Below are positions 43,801 to 54,700 of a stretch of DNA of 64,000 nt, piece by piece; position 1 is the stretch's first letter; each line of letters opens with the position of its first letter. The stretch lies in the NCBI RefSeq assembly GCF_035222485.1, contig NC_085922.1, positions 3,053,001 to 3,117,000 of the forward strand, in the 5' to 3' direction. The stretch comes from Podospora pseudoanserina. Its lineage: Eukaryota; Ascomycota; Sordariomycetes; Sordariales; Podosporaceae. The notes under the pieces are model-generated. The model was not told the origin of the DNA and made no database searches. It saw only the letters and a list, made by a program, of their open reading frames with translations. Made by a program: the position numbers and the translations under genes.

Positions 43801-46800
43801 GCCGGACCGGACCAGCTCCGAATGGCTGGATGATATTACTAAGTCGGTAAGTAAGATCTGGTCGATCCTGGCTGGCCGCCATCAAACGGCCACCGACTGG
43901 CTGATGTTCATCCGCCGATAGGGTAGACCCATCATCTTTTCAGGCGTGTGTAGAAACACTCCCCATTATCAGATGCATGTCGTATCATAGCATGAACTGA
44001 CAGGTGAGAAAATGCAACCCCCAAGCTTTGACACCCGGCTGTGCGCTTATTGCCTGCGCCTGTTGATCCCATCCTTATACAACAACGCCTGCCGACTTCG
44101 AGCTGAGGTTGACGGGCTGCGAACGCTCAGACGTTTGTGCCAGAAATAAAGACATCCTTCAGCGCTTCTGAGGCAATGACTTGATTTCCGCCGCGAAGGG
44201 AAAAAATAAAATCAAAAATAAAAAGAGTTGACAGGCAGAGCCAGCTCGCAGTGTTGCATTGGTGATTTTGCCGCAGGCGACTGTGCAAAACAGACGGCTG
44301 GATATCCGTATAGCTTCCAGCGTTGCATCCTGCTCGTTCAAGGCAATGGAAAATGCCGCCTCGCCTGTGCGCCGAACTGCCAAAATGGAGCCGAGGGAGA
44401 CGTACGTGTCGTGTACGTAGAAGTGGGCAGACAGTGGGGGAGAGGAAGGGAGGAAGGAAGGAAGAAAAAAGGGCCGCAGTGGAGGAAGAAAAGGATTCTT
44501 GGTTAGGTGTGGTTAGATATCGCGAGTTCGGTTCAAGAGCCGCAGGGAGGCATCGCAGAAAGACGCTAGGCAGCACCCGGCAGACAGTTCGTGATAGTGT
44601 AGGTGTTCGCCCGACATGCGTGAACTCTTGGGGCTACACTACCCTCCGGAAGGGCAGAACGGGCCGGGTGGCCGTCCCGGGTCCGGGTCCGAGCCAGAAC
44701 CATAAGCGCCGTGTGGGGCTGATCATAACACCGTTGCAACTCCAGTGCAAAGTCAACGGCGGTAACGACGACACCTCTTGGTTGCGGACGCCGCCGCCGC
44801 ATTGTCCGTGCCAAAAGCTGCCGGTGACGACAAGACTCCGGGAGGAAGAGTGTGAGTGAACCCATTCCGTGCAGAGATTGCCGAGCGCGGTTGGCAGTTC
44901 GGTTGGCAATTGGCAGATTGATTGATGAGTCGTCGCTTGCATGTTGGGCTTCCCTTCGGCGCTTGTCCGCGCAAAAAAATAAAGGACAGGTTTGTGTGCT
45001 TACAGACGCGGGGAAGCAGACGCAGGCGAGGGAGGAGTCGGACGGAATGTGGGTGGTGGTGGAAAGAAAAGAAGGTTCCCCCCCCCCTCAACAATCGCAC
45101 CCCTCCCCAGGTCCCCCCCATCCCTGGCCCGTGGGCGTTAAACCGCTTTCGGTTTACCCCAGTCTGCTGCCCAACGGCCCTGGTCCTTGTCCGGACAGGG
45201 GTGCTAATGCGCAGCCCTATATTAAGTAACGTCATCCCCTTCAGAGTGCGTCTCGACTCGACATGTGTGACACTATTTGCGAGGTGCTCTCCTCCACTGT
45301 CAGTTCTTTGATATGTGCTGTGTGGGAGGAGAAAAGGCCGGGCAAATCAGAAAATGTCCGGCTTCCACATCCAGAAGAAGACAGCCCCTTCATCTGCCTC
45401 GGCACTTATCTGCGCATTGGTTTTGTTTTCTCCTCGGCGCTGCTTTCTTCTTTTGATACCTCGTCTGCCGTGATACCAGGAATAGGTAGGACCTCGTAGT
45501 CTGTGTATGATCGATCAGCAGCAAGCGCCGTCAACACCGATGTGGCATACCCGGCCATGGCTATGCAGGTGCTTTGACCTCGGACGAGATGAGGCTCCTC
45601 CAGAACGATGCCGTGGAGAGTGAAGATGTCCGTCGAGTGCCATGGTGGCGTTGGTCAAAGGACCTGACAAGCGCTTGGAAGAAGCGGCAGAGGGTTCTCA
45701 CCTAAACCCGATGCATCGCTAGCCCTCCCGGGATCCCATGGCTTGGCCCGTGGTTGCAGATTCAGATACGACGAACAGGGCAACGACGTGTTTGAGGAGG
45801 AGGGGTTCGCTGGCCGAATCAGGTCATTTTCTTCCTTCTTATTCACTATGCACATGTGATTGTCCAGGTCCCCAAAAAGTTCAAAACTGCCATTATGTAA
45901 GTGATAGGGGCTGCTTCCTCACCCTGACAATTACCTTGGTGCCGCTAGGAATCCTGGTTTTCGTTTAGGGCACGATCTGGACTCTGTCCCCGGCAGAGAG
46001 GGTGCCGATGCATCTACAATGTGACGGCAGCCGTTGTGAAGCAACCCACATGACGTCGAGATATCGAGAAGACTGCATTGGAGGCGCTGTAAAGTGATGA
46101 AAGGTCCGGCAGTGGCAGCAGCCGCAGCATCGAGTTCATCTGTTCTTTCGAGAACCTTGATGTCAACAAGTGAACAGGACTCGACAGCGTCTACGGACGA
46201 CGATCCATGTCCTGTCCCGCCAGTCTGGCGGGTTCGGGAAGCCGAGCCTCAGTTAAACGAACCTGGCACTCCAGCCACACCATGCCCCACCTACCCAACT
46301 TGGGAAGTGTCATCACCGTTGCTCCCCCCGAGAAAAGCAAAGAGAAAAGATGGCAGCAAAAAGAGGAAAAAGCAAAACATGTCCCAGAAGCTGGCCCCCT
46401 GTTTTAAACGTTGTAAGAGTCTTGGTATTTTTCCCTGCTCCCTGCTTCTGGCTCCCTCTGCCTCTGTTTTGATAAAAACCCAAGGTGAATACGTGCGTAC
46501 AAATACACAGCAAAAAAGTACAAAAAAAAGACGCTGTTTGTTAATAATACAGTACAAGTTGTCAATATACAATGCCAAAAAAAAAAAAAAAAGTGCAGAG
46601 AATGGAAAAATGCAACGAAGGGGTAATGGAACGAAGCAAAGGCACAGAAAAGCAAAAAAGAAAGAAAAAAAAAAGCCCCAAAACCAACCAAAAGCAACAA
46701 GAATATGCCTCGCTCCGAGTGGCTCCAAAACAGTCAAACCTCCGGGCTCCGGGATCCTCAACCCTTTTCCAAGTTTTTTCTCTGGAAAGATTGTTTGTGT

Positions 46801-47068
46801 TTGGCTGAAAGAATTGTTGCGCACCGCAATGTGCGTTGTTGCGTGGAGAATTGACCGTGTCAGAATGAATCGACAGGGGCTCGATGTTTGGGATCTCCCA
46901 AGGAATGTTCGCGAGCGAGGACCCCTGGCTCGCATCCATCCCCCGCCGTCCCACCCATCGTGGGTCTGTCCGCAAAGGGAAAGGGGCGGGGGAGCCGGCG
47001 GAAGGGTTACCAAACCACAACGAGTTTGGGGCAAGTCGGGGATGCTGAAACATCGCTGAAATTAAGGT
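40882..47068. other. Gene-poor interval of about 6.2 kb
   Basis: No gene is supported. It contains TAGGTA/TACCTA-type words (41815-42540), a CA microsatellite (42618-42661), C/A-rich stretches and A-rich DNA near 46330-46680. Open frames of 120-320 codons exist at 43463-43921, 44323-44859, 44753-45235 and 46094-47059, but they overlap on opposite strands, are of biased composition and lack recognisable domains. Confidence 0.45.
42618..42661. repeat. (CA)n microsatellite
   Basis: An ACAC-rich array of about 44 bp with a few T interruptions. Confidence 0.9.
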
Positions 47069-48752
47069 TCAATCGTTATCTCCTGGTCGCGTGGTTGACG
47101 ATCCTGGAACTCCACCACCGCGCAATTTTTCTTCCAACGTCCGCTCGCTCTCGCCATATGCCTGCTGCTGCTGGTATATCGTTTGATGAGGCGTCTGCTG
47201 GTGGTGGTGGTGATGATGCTGTTGTTGCTGTTGTTGTTGCTGTTGTTGCTGCCCGAATTGTCGTGGTTCCGAGGAGACGGCAAATTGGTGCGTCGGAGGC
47301 TGGGGGGACTGTGGAGTGTCCGAGAGCAGGGACGAAACCGAGTGTGCTCCGGTCCGCATGGGAGCTGGTTGTGGAGGTGGTGCACGATGCAGCTGCTGCC
47401 CTTGCTGAGCCTGGGACGAGCTGGAAGGTTCACTCTCGCGAGCCGAGCTCGCCCCAGACGTGTGCATCGGCGACATTTCTCGCCCCGGCCCAGAGCTCTC
47501 TCCACGAAGGCCCCGCCCTCCGGCCCGGTATGATCCCAGGTCACTCCGTTGCCGCGAGTGGCCTCTTCTTCGCCCTGGTGGTGGGTTGGAGAGCGCTGCG
47601 CTGTGTTGAAACGGTGGTGAGCGAAGCCGTTGTGCCGTCGATGGTGGAGGAATGGGAGGCTGTGGCCCTGCTGCTTTTCGTTTTCGCGGCGATTCCCCTA
47701 CTGCGTAAACGAGCTAGTTAGCCCGCGCGAGACCCTTACGAGCGAGATTTTGATTTGGACGAACCTGAGGGCGTGCCGGGTTGATCCGTGCCACTCCGTG
47801 TCCCTCCCGCCTGAGTGGTGGGAGGCTGCCAGTGGTGGAAATAAATCGACGGCGACGGCTGGGCGTCCTGGTGCTGCGAGTGAGCAATTCCGGGATGTGA
47901 AGCTGTTGCTGGCCCGCCGCCCGGCCCGCCCGGCAGGTTCGTATTGAGATTCGGAAGATTGGATGGTGGCCGACCGGGCATGCTCTGTCCCCGAGGCCTC
48001 GTGGGAGACCCTGGATAGCCCGCCATGTACGAGCTGGTTGGCCCCTGTGCCGATCCCGGGGTGGACGGCACTCCCCCAGAGGTTGGATATTGGCCGTATC
48101 CCTGTGCTTGCGAGTCTCTTCTTTGGTGTTCTGAGGCAATGGCCCCTGATGGCATCAATGCTGGCGGATGTTGCTGCTGGTGCGGTGGCAGGAATTGCTG
48201 TGCCAGTTCCCATGCCTGTGGCGAGAGCGCTCCTCCGCCCATGCCGGCGAACACCACCGGTACTAGCGGAGGGGGGATTCCTCCGTGCAGTGATGTCCTC
48301 AGAATTTCGTGCTCCATTTTCCTCTGCTCCAAGCGGAAACTCTCCTGTCGTGTCTTCTCCTCTTCTTGCTTTCTCTTGTCCTCTTCTGCCTTCGCTTTCA
48401 ACCAGTACTGCATTGACTCCTCATTACCATGCCACGATGGCGGTAGCGGAAGCTGCGTGTAGGACTGGTTTTGCTGCGGTGGCGGCGGGGGAGGCCCCGA
48501 CACTGGTGGTTGGGAAAGTCCGGATCCTGGAGGTGGCTGAACTGGAGGCAAGGCCGCCGGCGGTGGCAAGCCACGGTGAGGTGCCGACATGGGCTGATGC
48601 AACGGACTGCTGTCTCGCGGGTTAGTGAGCGTGGACTTGTAGCTCGAATCCTTATATATCAAGGGGGGAGAAGGTCGTGATGTGCTCGGCGGGGTGGGTA
48701 GATCATGGACGGGCCCGTAGCCGTACTGCACAGGCTTAGTGATGGTGAGCAT
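47069..48752 (-). CDS. Pro/Gln/Ser-rich protein with a charged helical segment, function unknown
   Basis: Two exons, 48752-47765 and 47700-47069, give 539 residues. The intron uses GTTCGT..GCAG with a GCTAAC branch-like site; a GTAAGG donor nearby would put the second exon out of its evident frame. The N-terminus (MLTITKPVQYGYGPVHDLPTPPSTSRPSPP) is followed by Pro-rich sequence. Then comes a conserved-looking charged helix, MQYWLKAKAEEDKRKQEEEK..FRLEQRKMEHEIL, leading into GGIPPPLVPVVFAGMGGG. The C-terminal half is Ser/Pro/Gly-rich, with basic runs (SPRKRKAAG, GRRRGHS) and a Gln run followed by six His. Such composition suggests a nuclear or regulatory scaffold, but I do not recognise a family. 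About 9.7 kb of upstream DNA without clear genes suggests a complex promoter or long leader. Confidence 0.78.
47190..47255. repeat. Gln/His-coding triplet repeats
   Basis: GTG/ATG-type triplets (His codons on the minus strand) run into TTG/CTG-type triplets (Gln codons) inside exon 2 of the Pro/Gln-rich gene. They encode about 11 Gln followed by six His. Confidence 0.85.
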
Positions 48753-51700
48753 CCTTCATGTGAGGAGTCAATGTGATGGTGGGAAGGGAGGAGAATGCCC
48801 AACACGTGGAGCGGGACACAAGAGAAGAAGAAAGGGTAGGGCAGGTGCAGCAGGTATCGGAAGATATGTCGAAGGAGGGAGGGGAGCTTTTGAAGAGACC
48901 AATGAGCAGGGGGGAGGGAACAATAAGACGTGGAAATAACCTTTTCAGGAAGAAGCTGGATGTGGCGGCCAGCCAAGTAACGGTAGCAGAGAAGGTAGTA
49001 GGCGGGGCGTGGAGTGATGAAACGTCGAAAGTACAGATGCCCACCCTCATTTGACCACCTGGTGCCGCATAGAAAATATAAGTACTTGCTAAGGTAGGAA
49101 AGGGCAAAGACGGCTGATGCTGGTAAGTTCAGGGCAGGAAAGCAACTACACACACTCGAGGCGGAGCTAGAGCGAGCGAGGCGAGGGTCACCCTTGCTCC
49201 GTGCCTCTTTGCCCCGTCCCGATCTCCCTCCCCGTCCAAGTGAGCAAGAAGCCGCCGCGCTTGTGGCTCTTTTGGTGGGCAGTTGGATGTGCCGAGCCTG
49301 TCAGGGAGCGGTGGTCGTGTGTGTATATGGTAAGAGAAGCTAAGTCGGAAACTCTGCTCGGTGAAGTGCTGAGAAAAACAAGGACGGCGAGCGGGACAGA
49401 AGGAGAGGGAGGGATAAGACAAGAATTTGTAAACTGTCGACAGTTTACTGTTTAGGCAAGCAGCCGAGCGGGAAACAATGTGGAGCAAGCGGGCGTGCCC
49501 TGAGCTATTTCATTTAGAAGCAGCGCGTATCAGAACAGATTGACAGCAGGGTACTCTGGAAACCGAGCATCAAAGTGGTCCCCGAAAGACTCGAGACAGG
49601 CAAGCTGTTGAGGAAACAGAGAGCAAAACGCTCAGGGCCAGTCGATGGCGATCAGAACGAGGTGGTCACGGCAAGGAGTCTTGGTCGGAGATGCTGCTGC
49701 ATAGCATAGCATGGCCGTGAGTACCGGGACAGCCAAGATAATTCCAGGAATCTGGGGAGGGTGCCCTTAGGTCTGTAGCCTTCTTCCTAGCATCAATCCT
49801 GTCTTGAAAGTCCTGACACCAGGAAACTGTTGTGCGTTGCTGGGCTGCTGGCCGGGTGGAATGCCCCAAAGGGAGATGGTGCCTGGCCCTGTCAGTGCAG
49901 TAGTGCCCACACCACCGGAATCCGTGAGTGACTGACAAGGCTGGCGCTTTGCAGTTGAAGGGGGGCACTGTTTTTAGCATATCAGATGTGCTGGAGCCCT
50001 GGCAAGTATCTTGTTACAGAAAGGGCCTGGAGTGAATTTGGACCGTGTGGGTGAGGACGAGTACACAGGGACCAGAGCCCCGGGGGGTGGTGTGTTTGGA
50101 TTGACGCCAAAGCAGATCCTCAACCAGAACCAGACGGTGAATTGCCCGGATAGGCGAATCAGAACCCTGCAGAGGGGGTGTGGATAATGATTCCGGCACC
50201 AGGTGCTGGGCGAGCAAGGGTCTTGCGAGCACACAACACCCCGTCATAAACCCCCCTGCGACTCCCGCTACCCATCCCCCACCATCTGACGTTGGCTTTT
50301 TCTGTCGTGATGCTTCTGCTGGCTGGGCCTGGCTGCTCATCGTCATGGGTGTCGAGGTTGTGAGCTGCCTAAATCGGATGAATATGCTGACGAGCAAGGC
50401 CTGTGCCAGGATAGGATGGATCCGGACTCTTGAGTAAACCGCCTACACTACGCAGGACTGGAACGGGCAGCAACCCGGAAAACAGTTTGTACAGTTTCAA
50501 CAGCCAGCCAAGCCCGGAAGCTCGATGTAACTGATTGGGACACATCTGGTGCTCGGTCAGGGAGGTATCTGACAGCCGAAGCAGGACCGTTGGGTCCGGG
50601 TGCAGCTGGGTTGCCCTGGAAGAGATGGCTGATGCCACTGCCAGGCGAGCGAGTTAACCGCGCAGGGTGGGTAGGGCAGTTGGCTGTGCTGCAGGTTAGA
50701 AGAATAGGTCAATAATACACGGACACACCATACTGATCCTGCGCGGGGCATAAACTGCAGAATGCCGTGTAGATGTTTGGCGGTCCGATCTCAGCCAGCC
50801 TGGCCTGGAGGTCCCAAAAAACGCATGACTGGCTCGGACCAGTAACCAGTAAGACGGCGTAGATCGTTGAATGATGAGATCCGGGTTTGGGCGGTGTTGG
50901 ATTCGTTTTCGTTGCTGACTTGTGTGTCTGTGTGTCTGCGTCTTGTGCGGATAGAGATGCGGCCGGCACGATGCGAAGGCTACTGTGATATTCAACGTCG
51001 ACCTGGAGTGACTCAGGAGACGATGCTGCAGCTTCGGTGTCCCAGTGATCGGAAAAGAAACCTTAAAGCATGAAGACGCTTTGACAGCGCGTGTAATGCA
51101 CTCAGACTTTTGGGGGCTCAACCCCCCAATGAAGGATAGTGGGGGAAACAGTCGATCTCGCGCTTGCAGCCGCTACAGGTACCATGGCATGCAACTCTCG
51201 ACGGGTGCTTGTGCAGGCCGGACGTGACGGCACAACCTGGAGGACCTGGGAAAAGAGGACCGCGTGGGGAGACAGAAACGACTTCTGCCGGAATCACCAA
51301 CTTTGTGCCGCGAGGTCCAAGCAGGGCAGCAGGGAAGACGGCGGCCGGGGACCGGAGAACCTATGCGGAGCTTTCAGCATTGAAACCCTACTCACATCAT
51401 CTGTGGATATCTTAGGCCGGAGGATTTGGTCTTAAGAGCGGAGGGATTGGCGAATATCCCGTGGTTCGTCTTAGGTTTTCCAAAGACAGAGAGGGAGGGT
51501 CGTATGTCCCTGGCAGGACGAGGCCGGCACTTGGGTATATTCGGACGCGTTAAGGCAGCCAGCCCATTGTCCGGGCGAACAGTTGTTCGGATGTGCGTAT
51601 GATGAACCAGACCTATACTAGGTAGGTAGGCGGAGGTATCCGTCAGCCAAACGTGGCTGCAGTGTTCTCAAACGCGAGGTTTCGAAAACTTCAGTGGAGT

Positions 51701-54700
51701 TGCAGCCACTCAGTTGGCTGGCAGGTGGCTCTCCAGGTGGCATCGGCGGTATCAGTGGCATGGGGGTGGTCCAAGCGCCGGTGCCGAACCACACAGAAGT
51801 GCTTCAAAACACAGCAAGTCGCTTCAAGTATGTTTCTAGGAGAACTTTGAGGTGAGCCCTGAGCCCTGAGTGCCCGTGCTGTCGTCGGCGGTAGTTTTAC
51901 CACGTCGTAGTAGCTGCAAGATACCCGCCGCGCGATGTTGAAAATAGCCACGGAGCCTCTCGAGACAAGAAACACCACGACCGAAGCGAACATCCAAGCT
52001 GAGGTCACTTGCAAAGTCCCAGAAAGATGTGGGGTAGTAGGTATACCTACCTAACCTCACCTTGGTGTTCCAGGTTAGCAGAGCACAACCCGGAGAAATT
52101 CTCATCCAAACATCGGTCACGGTTCCTTGGGTCTGGACCTTGGCTGCGATTATGCGGCGGGTGTCACCAGCAGCGCACGTCACCTCGTACACGACCACCT
52201 TTTATTTTGAGCTTATAGCTATCACCTGTCTACCTACTCCTAAGCAGACCAGCTGGAGGAAGGTAGGCCCTACGGACGCGCCCTTCCGCAGCCCGGGCAA
52301 CCCTTCGACGGATCCAGGAACCCACGAATATAGTGGATATTAAAAAGGTGTGTCAAACCCTCGGCTCCATCTCTCAATCCGTCTCGCTACGCATATGTCG
52401 GCCTGCCGGTGGGGTTGGACCTCAAGTCAAGGTGGTTACTGATCCCACATGCAGACCTGCAGTCGGGCAAACCCCCTCTTGATCGACAGAAACACTCGTT
52501 TCGTTCTGGCCATCCCTCAGAGGAAACTGTTTTCACATCCAGTCCGGTTTCATCCAACCGTCACCCGCCATTGCGGACTGGTTCTTGATCCAGGGCCTCT
52601 CCTTCCTCTGGGAAACTGGCACGCTGTCGTGGCATGTGCTCCGACTGATGATGTGCTTGCCAGTGGCGCATACTGAGGCACCAAGAGGACCCCCCCTAGC
52701 GTCTGGATGTGGCACGGTGAGCAGCTTGCAGCAAGCTCCCTGTCTGCACTTGGGCTTGCTTGGAAGCATATGCTGTGTGCTCAGCCATAGAACCACTTTG
52801 CCGTCTACCTCTCTTCGGTCATGCTTCCGCTTGGTACAGATTTCAGTCTCCAAGTCCGAAGACGATTAGGTTCGGCAACTGTTGATTGGTGTCTTCGTCT
52901 GGAACACAGCCTAGGCAACCGGCCTATGTGTACGTTGACCAGAAAAGACGCTATGCATTCGCCACGAGTTCAGATGGCAACCCACCAACCAAGTTGTTCA
53001 GCAAACGCGCACAAGACTGCAAGTAAGCCGCCCTGATAGCTGGCTTCCGTCAACCATGTAGCACTCTCGAATGTCGTTTCGGGTTTTTGACTCACGAAAT
53101 TAGTTCAAAGCATGGATGTATAGGTAACCACAAGCTCCATCTCAACCATCAAGCCACCGGTGGCCCAACACGCCTCGTACTTTGCCAACCTGGAGGCGGC
53201 CAAATCCGCTACAACGAGGTGTGGCGCGCTCGGGTCCCAGCAAGGCCCCTTGTTCAGAGAGATTTATATCTTCCCGGTCTGACGATGACCTGAAACAACA
53301 CCAACTCCTACCCAGTGAGCCTTGTTATCTCACGGGCGAGTGAAGCGCTTTCAGTGCCATGGGAAGCAATGTCACACCATGTGATCTTCCGTACGGACTC
53401 GGTCATATCTGAGACCACTTGTACATATGTGCCGTGGCATCTTGCCGCCCTTGGAGAGCATCATTACCGCCTTCTTCGTTGGGGATCATGTTGCTGATTG
53501 ACCAAGACCGGATTTGAAGAGTGCAAGTCGAACACAGCACGCACCCGGTCAAGTCAACACCACCAACCACCCAGCCAGTCTGGGCATGTCAAAGACAAAA
53601 GTGAGACTCAGCACCAAGTGTGGTCGCCAATCTGTGCACAGCATGCGCAAAGACTTTCGGCAAGTGCTTAGCTCGGGCGAGTTAATGACATTGACTCTTG
53701 TCCCGAGTATCACACTCCAGTAGAGCTGCTAATCACGTTGTCAAGCATAGTCAAGTGCTCTTGCCCTCTTCAAATGGGCCTGACTTATTCAAGATGTTCT
53801 ATATGTCATATATTCAGGTCCTGTACACAAGTCTGCACCGGCCCGGCCTGAAATACGACCTTGATCTGAGCCGATCTGGTCTCCGATATGAGGCTCACGG
53901 AACTCCTAGATTGTGGCACGCAACACCAAGCTCCGTTTCACACAGCCCACGGCATCCTGCCCGGAGCTGGACACGGGTGGGACGTCTAATTTGTGACATT
54001 CGTCTGAACATAGAGTTGACAACCCGAGCGAAGTGTTTAGATACATGCCTGTTTCGCCGTAAGCTGATGCTTTTGCTCCCACACACCCACACGGCCAACG
54101 GCTGCCGATATGCCATTGGCTCCCCGCAGAAACTGAGCGCATGGCCCCACCACGTCTGCCGAGCTTCGAGAACGATTGCCTGGAAGTGATAGGCTGGCCG
54201 GACTTCCGATGTACGGAGAGACGCGTGTGTAGCACGAGTCTCTCTCTCCACGAGACAGGATAAAAGACGACAGCCCACTGGCTCTTGTCTTGGGGGGGCG
54301 CCGAAGAAGTGCAGCAAGCAAAGCTCCGCCCGAGGGACTGGTGGACGTGCCAAGCGCTGCTCAACCGTATTTTCGCGCTCATCCTTCCCGCCTCGTGTTT
54401 TGTGGTTGCTTGCTTGGATGGTTTGCGGGTTGCAGCATGAGGGATGGATGGCCAAGTCAATTCTAGAAACCCTGCCGAAAGGACCTCCTCTGAGCAACTA
54501 GTACGCCCCCCACCCCCGCCCCCTGAACGTCTGCTCCTGGCTGTGGGAATAATGAAATTTTTTGTTGCTGACTCTCGGTTTACCTATTAGGCCACTGCCG
54601 GTACTTTGCGCAAGTTTAAACCACCCTTGTTACCCTCGTATCAAGGCGAGTGCGAAGAGGGTGGGTGGTGCAAGGTAAGTATCAAGGTGGTCAAGCATAC

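Noticed and set aside
43463-43921. Plus-strand frame of 152 codons
   Set aside because: No recognisable domain, Arg/Lys/Thr-rich, and no supporting context; left inside the gene-poor interval.
44323-45311. Frames of 125-180 codons on both strands
   Set aside because: They overlap each other on opposite strands, have biased composition and no domain or splice support.
46094-47059. Long plus-strand frame of 321 codons
   Set aside because: It runs through A-rich low-complexity DNA (Lys-rich translation) just after the 3' end of the minus-strand Pro/Gln-rich gene, and has no recognisable domain.
53895-54497. Two long overlapping minus-strand frames of about 184 and 200 codons
   Set aside because: Two same-strand frames of equal length compete, neither has a known domain, and composition is rich in Arg, Ser and Cys as in chance translations.
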